The notes: generated by a model not told the origin, from the sequence alone. Shown: positions 18,870-28,247, numbered from the stretch's first letter. The stretch is DNA of 34,539 nt from Anaerolineales bacterium (GCA_020630805.1 JAHDIM010000018.1:1-34539), one strand, 5' to 3'. Numbers and translations are program-made.

Positions 18870-21155
18870 TCAGTCTAAAAGTTGCACTTCACCCGTGCCT
18901 GTCAGCGTGCCAATCACCGTAACTGGTTCGCTAGCATTGGCAATGATCGTGCCCATATCGCTTTCATCGATAACGGCGACCATGCCGATGCCCATATTGA
19001 ACACGCGGTACATTTCAGTTTGATCAATATTGCCCAGTGTTTGCAGCAATTCAAAGACTGGCGGCGTTTGCCATGCCCCAAGGTAAATGTCTGCACCCAT
19101 GCCATCTGGTAAGGCGCGCGGGAGGTTTTCAATAATCCCGCCGCCAGTGATATGCGCCAGTGCTTTGATCGCACCCGTGTCAATCAACGGCTGAATCAAC
19201 GGGACGTAGTTGCGGTGCGGGGCGAGTAAAGCATCGGCGAGGGTCTGTCCATCGCTCAGCACTTGGTCAAGATCTTGGTCTGCTACCAGCTTGCGGATGA
19301 GCGAGTAACCGTTGGTGTGCGGCCCGCTGCTGGCAAAGCCAATCAGCATATCGCCGACTTGGATGTCCGCTGTGCGCGGCAAAATATCGCCTTGCGCGAC
19401 GGTGCCGACAATTGTGCCTGCCACATCAAACGCCCCATCGTGATAGACACCGGGCATTTCAGCAGTTTCACCACCAAGTAGCGCTGCACCACAAGCTTTA
19501 CACGCTTCGGTCATCCCAATCACGACTTCAGCCACCATTGCTGGTTCCAGTTGCGCCGCGGCGATGTAGTCTAAGAAGAATAGCGGTCGCGCGCCTTGGA
19601 CCAAAATGTCATCCACGCAATGGTTGACAATGTCATGCCCAATGCCGCGATAGCGGCCCAGTTGGGTTGCCAGCTTGACCTTGGTGCCTACGCCATCAGT
19701 TGAGGCCACTAGCGCGGGTTTTTCCACGCGTTGCAGGGCGGAAATATCGAACAAGCCGCCGAATGCGCCAACGCCAGCCAACACTTCAGGCCCTTGAGTG
19801 GAGGCGACTGCATCTGAAATCAGCCGCACGGCTTCGTTGCCCGCTTCAATGTTGACCCCGCTTTCGGCGTACGCACCTTTTGAGGTCGTCAATGCTAGCG
19901 CCTGATAGCCAATATCGCGTCGGAATTGTGCGCCTTCAAAGCTGAGCGTGTCTACGGCGGCGTAAGCGTTGTCTAATGCGGTTTTGAAATCTGCACCCCA
20001 GCCTGTGACGCCAAGTACGCGCCCGCCAGATGTCACCACGGTGTCAGTGTCCAGCGCGGTGCCAGCGTGAAAGACGGTGCTATTGTCTGACTCGGCGTCG
20101 GCAAGGCCAGCAATCGGTTTGCCTTTGGGATAGCTACCGGGGTAGCCGCCTGACGCTAAGACCACACACGCTGCAGCATCGTCTGACCATTGAATGTCAA
20201 TGTCGGCTAAGGTGCCAGTGGCGCAGGCATAGGTGATTTCGAGGAGATCCGTTTGCAATAGCGGCAAGATCACCTGCGTTTCAGGGTCCCCAAAGCGACA
20301 GTTGAACTCTAGCAAGCTGGGACCGCTTTCGGTCAACATTAGCCCTGCGTACAACACGCCAACAAACGGTGTGCCTTCACTGCGCAAACCATCGATTGCG
20401 GGTTGCATAATGTTGGTCATTACCGCCTCAATCAAGACCTGATCGGCAATTGGGGTTGGGGCATAGGTGCCCATCCCGCCGGTGTTCGGTCCCGCATCGC
20501 CTTCTAACAAGCGTTTGTGATCTTGGGCTGGGGGCATGGGCTTGACGGTTGTGCCATCAGAAAAGGCCAACAGTGACACTTCTGGCCCCGACATGCGCTC
20601 TTCAATCACCACTTCAGCACCAGCGCCACCAAAGCGTCCATCTAACATGATGTCACGCAGCGTTTGCTCGGTTTCTGCAGCTGATTCAGGCAAAATGACA
20701 CCTTTGCCAGCGGCCAACCCCGACGCTTTGATCACAATTGGATAGTCAATGGCTTGCGTATGCGAAAGAGCAGCATCAAAGTCAGTGAAGACTTTGTAGC
20801 GGGCGGTTGGTAAATTGTGGCGGGCCATAAAGTCTTTTGAAAAGGCTTTACTGGCTTCAATTTGCGCGGCGGCTTGGCTGGGGCCAAAGACGGGAATGCC
20901 AACCTTGGTCAGCGCATCGCCTAGCCCAGCCGCAAGAGGCGCTTCAGGGCCAATACAGACTAAGCCAATAGTATTTGACTTGGCGAAGTCAATCACAGCG
21001 GCATGGTCATTGACATTTACGCTGACGTTTTTCCCAACAGCCGCTGTTCCGGCGTTGCCAGGGGCAATATACAGTTGGTCAAGTTTGGGGGATTGCGCAA
21101 GTTTCCAAGCAATGGCGTGTTCTCGGCCACCGCTGCCAATCAATAAGACATTCAT
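18870..21155 (-). CDS. purDM: Bifunctional phosphoribosylamine-glycine ligase / phosphoribosylformylglycinamidine cyclo-ligase (PurD-PurM fusion)
   Basis: 761-aa single ORF: PurD (MNVLLIGSGGREHAIAWKLAQSP, PIVIKASGLAAGKGV, FNCRFGDPETQVILPLL) then PurM (YAESGVNIEAGNEAVRLI, ASTDGVGTKVKLA, HDIVNHCVDDILVQGARPLFFLDYIA, GLLGGETAEMPGVY-like, HITGGGIIENLPR). Confidence 0.94.
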   Translation of the reverse strand: MNVLLIGSGGREHAIAWKLAQSPKLDQLYIAPGNAGTAAVGKNVSVNVNDHAAVIDFAKSNTIGLVCIGPEAPLAAGLGDALTKVGIPVFGPSQAAAQIEASKAFSKDFMARHNLPTARYKVFTDFDAALSHTQAIDYPIVIKASGLAAGKGVILPESAAETEQTLRDIMLDGRFGGAGAEVVIEERMSGPEVSLLAFSDGTTVKPMPPAQDHKRLLEGDAGPNTGGMGTYAPTPIADQVLIEAVMTNIMQPAIDGLRSEGTPFVGVLYAGLMLTESGPSLLEFNCRFGDPETQVILPLLQTDLLEITYACATGTLADIDIQWSDDAAACVVLASGGYPGSYPKGKPIAGLADAESDNSTVFHAGTALDTDTVVTSGGRVLGVTGWGADFKTALDNAYAAVDTLSFEGAQFRRDIGYQALALTTSKGAYAESGVNIEAGNEAVRLISDAVASTQGPEVLAGVGAFGGLFDISALQRVEKPALVASTDGVGTKVKLATQLGRYRGIGHDIVNHCVDDILVQGARPLFFLDYIAAAQLEPAMVAEVVIGMTEACKACGAALLGGETAEMPGVYHDGAFDVAGTIVGTVAQGDILPRTADIQVGDMLIGFASSGPHTNGYSLIRKLVADQDLDQVLSDGQTLADALLAPHRNYVPLIQPLIDTGAIKALAHITGGGIIENLPRALPDGMGADIYLGAWQTPPVFELLQTLGNIDQTEMYRVFNMGIGMVAVIDESDMGTIIANASEPVTVIGTLTGTGEVQLLD

Positions 21156-21174
21156 AATCTTTCAAATAAATTTA

Positions 21175-21239
21175 AACGCGGAGACGCAGAGGACGCTGAG
21201 AAATTTTTATAAACTCCGCGCACTCTGCGTCTCCGCGTT
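21175..21239. repeat. Inverted repeat of ACGCGGAGACGCAGAG type between purF and purDM
   Basis: AACGCGGAGACGCAGAG (21175-21191) and CTCTGCGTCTCCGCGTT (21223-21239), perfect 17-bp arms. Confidence 0.85.
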
Positions 21240-21248
21240 GAGTCTTTC

Positions 21249-22679
21249 TTAGCCTTCGAATTTGAGCTTTGAACGGCTCAGCGTTTTCACATCAATCGGG
21301 TATTCCCCAGTAAAGCAAGCATTGCAATACGTGGTTTTGGAATTGATGGCTTTCATCATGCCGTCGATGGTGAGGTAGTGCAGTGAGTCGGCGCCAATAA
21401 ACTCCCGAATTTCTTCGGTTGAATAGCGATGGGCAATCAACTCATCATAAGAGCCCATATCGACCCCCATAAAGCACGGAGACACGATGGGCGGCGAACT
21501 CACCCGCACATGCACTTCCTTGGCTCCCGAATCGCGAATTAGTTTGACCAGCGCGCGAGAGGTATTGCCGCGCACGATGCTGTCATCGACCAAAATTACG
21601 CGTTCGCCTTCAAGGTTGTACGGTAACGCATTGAACTTCAGTCGAATCCCAAGCTGACGCAATTCATCGGTCGGTTGGATGAACGTGCGGCCAACATAAT
21701 CGTTTTTGGTCAGCCCTGAAGTGTAGACAATGCGGCTTTCTTTGGCATAGCCAATAGCTGCCGGAATAGCAGACGATGGCACCGCCATCACTACATCCGC
21801 TTCCACTGGCGCTTCGCGGGCCAGTTCAGCCCCCATGCGTTCGCGCACACTATTGATGCTGCGTCCATCCCACTCACTATCGGCGCGGGAGAAATACACG
21901 TGTTCAAAGGTGCAAAACGCAGTCTTTTTCTTCGGCTTCATGCCCGGCGCGCTGTTCATGCCGTCGTAGTTCATCACAACAATTTCACCTGGCATCACTT
22001 CGCGAATGTTGATGCAGCCAAGGGTGTTCAATGCGCAAGTTTCAGACGCAACTGCATAGCCCCAGTCTGGGAAATAGCCAATGCACAACGGTCGGAAGCC
22101 CCATGGATCACGCACGGCATAAAGACCAGTCCGCGACTGGAACACTAGCGAGAATGCGCCTTCCCATTTCGGCATCGTATTCTTGATGCGCTCGGCCCAA
22201 GTGTTTCCTTTAGCGCCAGCAATCATCATCAGCAGAACTTCACTGTCAGAAAACGAGGTCAGCCCCACACCTTTGGCGAGCAATTCTTCCCGCAATTGTG
22301 CGGCATTAGTGATGTTGCCATTGTGCGCCAACGCCAGTGGGCCGTGGGCGGTTTCAATCACATAGGGCTGAATATTGCGTGTGCTAGAGGACCCCGTTGT
22401 GGAATAACGCGTGTGGCCCAATGCATTGATGCCTTTGAGCGTTTGTAGGCGTTCATTCGTAAAGACCGAGTTTAGTAGCCCCATTCCTTTTTCATAATTG
22501 ATCTGTTTTGTGTCAGAAACAGAAATCCCAGCGGCTTCTTGTCCACGGTGTTGCAAGCTCAATAGTCCAAAGAGGCACATCTGCGCGACATCTTTCCCTG
22601 GGCCGTAAACACCCATAATGCCGCACTCTTCTTTTGGGTTATCAGAAAAAGGGAGTGATTTGTCCAGTTCCAAAGTCAT
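21249..22679 (-). CDS. purF: Amidophosphoribosyltransferase
   Basis: EECGIMGVYGPG (Cys nucleophile), LLSLQHRGQEAAGIS, GHTRYSTTG, PRPP loop VILVDDSIVRGNTSRALV. Confidence 0.96.
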   Translation of the reverse strand: MTLELDKSLPFSDNPKEECGIMGVYGPGKDVAQMCLFGLLSLQHRGQEAAGISVSDTKQINYEKGMGLLNSVFTNERLQTLKGINALGHTRYSTTGSSSTRNIQPYVIETAHGPLALAHNGNITNAAQLREELLAKGVGLTSFSDSEVLLMMIAGAKGNTWAERIKNTMPKWEGAFSLVFQSRTGLYAVRDPWGFRPLCIGYFPDWGYAVASETCALNTLGCINIREVMPGEIVVMNYDGMNSAPGMKPKKKTAFCTFEHVYFSRADSEWDGRSINSVRERMGAELAREAPVEADVVMAVPSSAIPAAIGYAKESRIVYTSGLTKNDYVGRTFIQPTDELRQLGIRLKFNALPYNLEGERVILVDDSIVRGNTSRALVKLIRDSGAKEVHVRVSSPPIVSPCFMGVDMGSYDELIAHRYSTEEIREFIGADSLHYLTIDGMMKAINSKTTYCNACFTGEYPIDVKTLSRSKLKFEG

Positions 22680-22696
22680 TGCGTTGTTAAGAAATT

Positions 22697-22737
22697 TTGG
22701 GAGCCAGACTGAGGTGTTAGGTCAGTTTGGCTCCCAA
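22697..22737 (-). terminator. Hairpin terminator downstream of purE
   Basis: TTGGGAGCCAgACTGA ... TCAGTtTGGCTCCCAA, long near-perfect arms. Confidence 0.65.
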
Positions 22738-22750
22738 GTTTGTGTTGGAT

Positions 22751-23233
22751 TTAGCCTTGTAAGTCTGCGTCAGCTTTGTACAGCTTGTCTTGATTTTCTT
22801 TCTGAAGCGCTGCCACGTTCGCACGGATTTCTGGGTTAGACAGCCCAAAGATCTTTGCGGCGCAGAGTGCGGCGTTGCCCGGCTCCAAGATAACCGCTGG
22901 CGCAACGCCTGATGGCATTCGCAATGAGGAGTAAATGTCATTGCCAGCAAAACTGCTGCTGTACGGTGGGCACGCAATCACAGGCGATTGCACTGCGCCG
23001 TCCGTGAAGCCGCTGAGCGCGTTACTACGACCGGCCACTGTGATGTAAATCACTGGACGATCCATGGCTTCGTAGGCGGCTAGCATTTCAGCAGCATACA
23101 TTGGGACTTTGTGGGCAGACCCGATGCGTTGCACGCTTTCGATGCCCAGTTTTTCACAAGCTGCGGCAATCTTGCCGCAGTGGTCAAGGTCAGACGCTGA
23201 CCCCATTAAGATAACGACTAATGGTTTAGACAT
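22751..23233 (-). CDS. purE: AIR carboxylase / PurE family, class II-like
   Basis: MSKPLVVILMGSASDLDHCGKIAAACEKLGI, GSAHKVP, ITVAGRSNALSG, CPPYSSSFAGNDIYSSLRMPSG, IFGLSNPEI. Confidence 0.92.
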   Translation of the reverse strand: MSKPLVVILMGSASDLDHCGKIAAACEKLGIESVQRIGSAHKVPMYAAEMLAAYEAMDRPVIYITVAGRSNALSGFTDGAVQSPVIACPPYSSSFAGNDIYSSLRMPSGVAPAVILEPGNAALCAAKIFGLSNPEIRANVAALQKENQDKLYKADADLQG

Positions 23234-23254
23234 GTTTTGTTTCTCCGGAAATGG

Positions 23255-23384
23255 AACCACAAAGGGCACGAAGAGACACTAAGAAGTATCTTTTATAACC
23301 AGTATCTTGCCTGCATCATTGATTGACAGCGATGCAAGGCGTTGAAAACTAATTCTTCGTGCCGCTTCGTGTGACTTCGTGGTT
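23255..23384. repeat. Imperfect inverted repeat (aaccacaaagggcacgaagagac / cttcgtgtgacttcgtggtt) between purC and purE
   Basis: Left arm 23255-23286, right arm 23353-23384; shared CACGAAG / CTTCGTG motifs. Confidence 0.6.
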
Positions 23385-23387
23385 AAG

Positions 23388-24344
23388 TTATAAAACCCCA
23401 GCGGCTTTTAGATTTTCAACAATGCGTTCTTCAGCAGGATATTCACCGTGCTCGAAGGTTTCGCCGGTTAGCATTTCATACAAGGTGATGTAGCGTTCGC
23501 TCGCGCGGATCCAGAGTGAGTCGTCGACTGCTGGCACTTCACCGTCGCCACGGTAACCAAGCTTGGCAAACTCAAGGCGGATGAATTCTTTGTCGAAGTT
23601 TTCTGGTTCTTCGCCGTTAGCGATGCGTTCTTGGTAGGTGTCACCCTTCCAGAAACGGGATGAGTCAGCGGTGTGGACTTCATCAATCAACATGATGCGA
23701 CCGTCAGGAGCGCGACCGAATTCATACTTGGTATCAACCAAGATCAGACCAGCTTTCGCAGCAACTTCTTGACCGCGCTTGAAAATAGCCAAAGCAGCTT
23801 TTTGGACGGTGTCCCAAGTTTCTTCGTCAAGGTAACCTTGCTCAGTCACTTCGGCGCAGGTCAAGCGTTCATCGTGCCCGGTTGGGCCACCTTTGGTGGT
23901 TGGGGTGATGATGGGTTCTGGCAATGCTTGGTTCTTGGTCAAGCCTTCTGGCATTTCGTGACCGTAAATGACACGGTCGCCTTGTGAGTAGCGATACCAA
24001 AGTGCGGTTTTGGTAACACCAGAGATGTAACCACGCACAATGACTTCCACTGGGAATGGTTCAACTTCTTGCGCAATCAACACGTTTGGATCTGGCAAGC
24101 TCAAGACGTGGTTGTCTACAATGTCTTTGGTTTGTTCAAACCACCAAGCAGCGAGTTGGTTCAAGACTTGTCCTTTGTAAGGTACTTCGGCCAAAATACG
24201 ATCAAACGCAGACAGGCGGTCGGTGGTCACGAGCAAACGGCGACCATCGCCCAAGTTGTACCAGTCACGCACCTTGCCGGTGCTTTTTTCACCAATCGGG
24301 AGATTGGTTTCTCTCAGAGTGTTTTTTAGGTCGATTTTTGTCAT
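23388..24344 (-). CDS. purC: Phosphoribosylaminoimidazole-succinocarboxamide synthase
   Basis: GKVRDWYNLGDGRRLLVTTDRLSAFDRIL, PVEVIVRGYISG, LVDTKYEFGRAPDGRIMLIDEVHTADSSRFW. Confidence 0.95.
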   Translation of the reverse strand: MTKIDLKNTLRETNLPIGEKSTGKVRDWYNLGDGRRLLVTTDRLSAFDRILAEVPYKGQVLNQLAAWWFEQTKDIVDNHVLSLPDPNVLIAQEVEPFPVEVIVRGYISGVTKTALWYRYSQGDRVIYGHEMPEGLTKNQALPEPIITPTTKGGPTGHDERLTCAEVTEQGYLDEETWDTVQKAALAIFKRGQEVAAKAGLILVDTKYEFGRAPDGRIMLIDEVHTADSSRFWKGDTYQERIANGEEPENFDKEFIRLEFAKLGYRGDGEVPAVDDSLWIRASERYITLYEMLTGETFEHGEYPAEERIVENLKAAGVL

Positions 24345-24353
24345 TTTGTGAGA

Positions 24354-24467
24354 ATCCACGAATTGCACGAATGTGCACTAATTTGGGCCACTAACACAGT
24401 GGAATAGATCAAATACGTGCTGGTAAATCTGCATTGGCATTTGTGTCTATTCGTGTCATTAGTGGAT
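24354..24467. repeat. Imperfect inverted repeat (atccacgaattgcacgaat / attcgtgtcattagtggat) between purQ and purC
   Basis: 19-nt arms at 24354-24372 and 24449-24467 with 16/19 complementary positions. Confidence 0.6.
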
Positions 24468-24470
24468 CGT

Positions 24471-25250
24471 CTATAAAAACTGCTCGGCGTATTTCACACC
24501 GTTTTCGAACAACGTTAGTCCACTCTGGCCGGATTCACCGCGCGTCCAACGTGGATGCTGGTAAGGCAGAATGTGATTTTCAGGATGTGGCATTAGCCCC
24601 AGTACATTGCCAGCCTTGTTACAAACCCCAGCGATGTCCCCAATTGATCCATTTGGATTGAGCGGATATTCACCGTTGGCTGTTGCGCCATCTGGATGGG
24701 TGTAAGTCAATGCGACTTGCTCATCTGCGTACAATTGATCCAACTCAGCGGCGTTCGCAAGTTGAAAGCGGCCTTCCCCATGTGCAACCGGGCAGGCAAT
24801 CAATTCATCTCCCGCTTTGATCCATGCACAGTTTGAAGATTGCGCTTTCAAGGTGACCCAGCGACATTCAAAATGCTGTCGTTCATTGAAGGTCAGCGTT
24901 GCCTTCTGATTGACATCCAGCGTGGTGTCTGGCAACACACCGGCTTTGACCAAGGCTTGAAAGCCATTGCAAATGCCAATGACTGGCTTGCCACTGTCCA
25001 CAAAGCTGCGGACTTCTTCCGCGAAGTAGGTGCGTAAATCCAGCGCGATCAAATTTCCGGCGCCAAGCGAGTCACCATAGGAAAAGCCGCCTGGAACCAC
25101 TAGCATTTGGTAGTCTGCGAATGCATTTTTGCGCTCACGGAGCGCATTTAGATGCACAATTTCTGGCGCAGCGCCAGCAAGCGTCAGCGCTTTGGCAACA
25201 TCATGGTCGCGATTGGTGCCGTTGGCGTGCAAAATCAGTGCTTTGATCAT
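24471..25250 (-). CDS. purQ: Phosphoribosylformylglycinamidine synthase, glutaminase subunit
   Basis: MIKALILHANGTNRDHD, VVPGGFSYGDSLGAGN, PVIGICNGFQALVKAGVLP, PVAHGEGRF, GLMPHPENHI. Start at MIKA, 4 bp after the purL stop. Confidence 0.94.
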   Translation of the reverse strand: MIKALILHANGTNRDHDVAKALTLAGAAPEIVHLNALRERKNAFADYQMLVVPGGFSYGDSLGAGNLIALDLRTYFAEEVRSFVDSGKPVIGICNGFQALVKAGVLPDTTLDVNQKATLTFNERQHFECRWVTLKAQSSNCAWIKAGDELIACPVAHGEGRFQLANAAELDQLYADEQVALTYTHPDGATANGEYPLNPNGSIGDIAGVCNKAGNVLGLMPHPENHILPYQHPRWTRGESGQSGLTLFENGVKYAEQFL

Positions 25251-25254
25251 CGGC

Positions 25255-28095
25255 TTAGGCCTCCAAGCGTTTCCACGCAGTAACAAGTGCATCAACTGTG
25301 GTTGTGAACAGGTCTTGTAATACCAAGTCTGGTGTTTCCGTCACAGTCCCTAAGCGCAACAGTGGCTGATCTGCGAGTGCGGCTTCAAGTGCCGCTGCGT
25401 TTTCCGGGGTCACTTCAAGTAATAACCGCCCATTGCTTTCGCTAAACAATGCCACCACGCTGTTGTCCGCCACGGCGCTGAGTTCCAGCGTCATGCCTAG
25501 TCGTCCGGCGATACACATTTCAGCCGCAGCGACGGCTAACCCGCCTTCGCTACAGTCGTGTGCAGCGCGCACTAAGCCAGCCTGAATGGCCGCATGGAGT
25601 TGTTGGTAACGTTCTGGTGCGCCTTTCGGCAATTGCGGTGGCGCTTCATTGGAAAGATCAATGTCGCTGACCAAGCCAAGGTGGCTGCCCGCCAGTTCGC
25701 GTTTAGTTTCGCCTAGCAAGTAGACAATGTTGCCAGCGCTTTTAGCATCCATCGTGATGCAGTTGCGTACATCTGGCACAAAACCTAATGATGAAATTAG
25801 CAGCGTGTCAGGAATAGAGTGAGCCACACCGTCTGTGTCGCGCCATTCGTTGTTGAGCGAGTCTTTGCCAGAAACAAACGGGGTACCGTAGTAAACCGCA
25901 GCGTCGTAGCAAGCTTGCCCTGAACGGACAAGTGCGCCTAAGCGGTCTGGCTTGCGGGGATCACCCCAACAGAAGTTATCCAAAATCGCGATGCGGCTAG
26001 GGTCAGCGCCCACGGCCACAATGTTGCGCACGGCTTCATCAATCGCGCTGACAGTCATGGCGTACGCATCGACCTTGCCCAATTCTGGATTGAGCGCCGC
26101 ACCGAGTGCCAATCCGCGCCAGTCTTCCGGTGCAAGCGGCGCTAGGACTGCGCCATCTGACGGGCCATCGTTGTAAACGCCGGTCATCGGCTTGATGACG
26201 GTTGCACCTTTGACCTCATGGTCATACAACCGGATAGTGTCTTCCTTTGTCGCAATATTTGGGTGGGCCAATAAAGCTAGTAACGCCGCTTTTGCATCAG
26301 CAGCAGACAGCGTAGGCGCTGTGCCGCTGGGATCTTGTACTTTTGCAGGAAGATGCGCTTGCATCTCGCGACGTGGGATGCCGTCATGCATAAATGCGGT
26401 TGACAGCGAGACCACGGTTTGCCCATCGTAATGGACGTGTAACTGTTGGTCACCAGTGAAGTAACCGAGGTCGGTTAGCTCAATATCGTACGCGTCACAA
26501 ATGGTTTGTAGCTTTGCAACGTTTTCTGGCGGCACGGCCAGCACCATGCGCTCTTGCGCTTCTGACAACCACAATTCCCAAGGGGCTAGGCCCTTGTATT
26601 TCGTTTTGATCGTAGAGAGATTGACATCCGCACCGAGCTCTTCGGCCATTTCACCAACGGCTGAAGAGTAGCCACCTGCACCACAGTCAGTGATGGCAGT
26701 GTATAGCCCCGCCGCATTGCGAATGACTTCGAGCGTGCCTTTTTCCGTAATCGGATCACCAATTTGCACGGATGCGCCAGCGACCTCGCCGGTTTCTGCA
26801 TCCATTGCCATGGATGAGAATGTTGCGCCGCGCAGACCATCGCGTCCGGTGCGACCGCCAATCGAAATGATGCGGTCGTTGATTTGTGGCTCAGTCACGT
26901 GGGTGCCTTTCTTCGCCATCCCGACACAGCCACAGTACACCAGTGGGTTTGCCACGTAGCCAGCGTCATACACAATTGCGCCGCTGACGGTTGGGAGGCC
27001 CATCTTGTTGCCGTAATCTTCAATGCCAGCCACGACGCCTTCGGCAATTTGGGCTGGATGCAAGACCCCTGCGGGTAAGTCTTCAAGAGCAATTTCTTGG
27101 GGGCCAAAGCAGAGTGCGTCAGTGACTGCAATTGGAATGTGGCTGACACCGAGAATGTCACGGATCACGCCGCCAACGCCAGTGTTTGCACCGCCAAACG
27201 GTTCAATGGCAGACGGGTGATTATGGGTTTCGGCTTTGAAGGAGACTTCGTAGTCTTCGGTAAAGTCGAGAATCCCGGCGTTATCCACAAAGGCAGACCG
27301 GACCCACGGGGCATTGATCTCATCCGTCGCGGCGCGGAGATAGGCTTTCAATATGCCATCGACACTGCCTTCTTCAGTCGCAATTTCAGCGCGGAAGGTC
27401 TTATGAACGCAGTGTTCGCTCCATGTTTGGGCTAGCGTTTCAAGCTCTGCATCGGTGGGGTCACGTTCAATTTCAGTGTAATAGGCTTGAATGGCCTGCA
27501 TCTCCCGCAAGTCGAGTGACAAGCGGCGCTCAGCGCTAATTGCTTCCAAGGCTGTATCAGATTGTTCACGAATGGGCACGTCTTCTACATATAAGTTCCC
27601 ATCTGATGGCGCGGTAAGCGTTGGGGTTGCTGCGCCATGTTGCCATGTCTGGATCACGCTGTTGCAAAGCAGTTTTTCTGCAATTGTTTCAATTTGAGCG
27701 GCTGTGTAGCCTTCAAACTCATACCGTGTACCGGTCAAGGCTTCATCAATGGTGATACCAAGTTGAGTAGCAGCGCGCTTCAACTCGATGGCTGCCGTGT
27801 CTGTGACGCCAGCCCGCAAGACGACTTCGATGGCATCCATACCATCGGAACGGTCATTGAGACTGTTATAAGGTTGCCAACTACAGGCTTCAGTAATGGG
27901 GTCGCTTAGTAGATTGCTGGCAAGGGCATCCAATGTGGCTTGGTCAAAGTTGCCAGCTAAAAAATAAAGACGCGCCGCTGTGATCTTGGCAGTTGGGGCC
28001 TGAATACCCAGCGTTGCGATTTGGGCAACGAGGGGATTTTGCGAAGCTGACTGCGTTGTTGAATACACAACCGCGCGAAAATGCGTTGAGGTCAT
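25255..28095 (-). CDS. purL: Phosphoribosylformylglycinamidine synthase with N-terminal PurS-like domains fused to PurL
   Basis: Residues ~200-946 are PurL (TLAQTWSEHCVHKTF, FKAETHNHPSAIEPFGGANTGVGGVIRDILG, DCGAGGYSSAVGEMAEELG, AAHDCSEGGLAVAAAEM); N-term has PurS-like VVLRAGVTDTAAIELKRAATQLGI...EKLLCNSVIQTW and a diverged upstream copy. Confidence 0.94.
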   Translation of the reverse strand: MTSTHFRAVVYSTTQSASQNPLVAQIATLGIQAPTAKITAARLYFLAGNFDQATLDALASNLLSDPITEACSWQPYNSLNDRSDGMDAIEVVLRAGVTDTAAIELKRAATQLGITIDEALTGTRYEFEGYTAAQIETIAEKLLCNSVIQTWQHGAATPTLTAPSDGNLYVEDVPIREQSDTALEAISAERRLSLDLREMQAIQAYYTEIERDPTDAELETLAQTWSEHCVHKTFRAEIATEEGSVDGILKAYLRAATDEINAPWVRSAFVDNAGILDFTEDYEVSFKAETHNHPSAIEPFGGANTGVGGVIRDILGVSHIPIAVTDALCFGPQEIALEDLPAGVLHPAQIAEGVVAGIEDYGNKMGLPTVSGAIVYDAGYVANPLVYCGCVGMAKKGTHVTEPQINDRIISIGGRTGRDGLRGATFSSMAMDAETGEVAGASVQIGDPITEKGTLEVIRNAAGLYTAITDCGAGGYSSAVGEMAEELGADVNLSTIKTKYKGLAPWELWLSEAQERMVLAVPPENVAKLQTICDAYDIELTDLGYFTGDQQLHVHYDGQTVVSLSTAFMHDGIPRREMQAHLPAKVQDPSGTAPTLSAADAKAALLALLAHPNIATKEDTIRLYDHEVKGATVIKPMTGVYNDGPSDGAVLAPLAPEDWRGLALGAALNPELGKVDAYAMTVSAIDEAVRNIVAVGADPSRIAILDNFCWGDPRKPDRLGALVRSGQACYDAAVYYGTPFVSGKDSLNNEWRDTDGVAHSIPDTLLISSLGFVPDVRNCITMDAKSAGNIVYLLGETKRELAGSHLGLVSDIDLSNEAPPQLPKGAPERYQQLHAAIQAGLVRAAHDCSEGGLAVAAAEMCIAGRLGMTLELSAVADNSVVALFSESNGRLLLEVTPENAAALEAALADQPLLRLGTVTETPDLVLQDLFTTTVDALVTAWKRLEA

Positions 28096-28217
28096 TTGAT
28101 TTTATTGATAGGTTTTTACACAAAAATTATAAGAGGGTGATGTATGCATCCGTTTGGGCAACTTGTTTGGAGATGCCCTACAAATAATCGGAGAATTTAC
28201 GAGGACAAAGAATCAAA

Positions 28218-28247
28218 AAAGGCGATTGAGAAATTTCAATCGCCTTT
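28218..28247 (-). terminator. Rho-independent terminator for the 28270-29217 gene
   Basis: AAAGGCGATTGA-gaaatt-TCAATCGCCTTT; on the minus strand followed by a T run (gccttttttgattc). Confidence 0.82.

Noticed and set aside
18684-24467. Possible CRISPR array in pur spacers
   Set aside because: Repeats are few, unevenly spaced by kilobases and palindromic, with no unique spacer periodicity.
27097-27435. 112-aa plus-strand ORF inside purL
   Set aside because: Antisense to strongly conserved PurL sequence.
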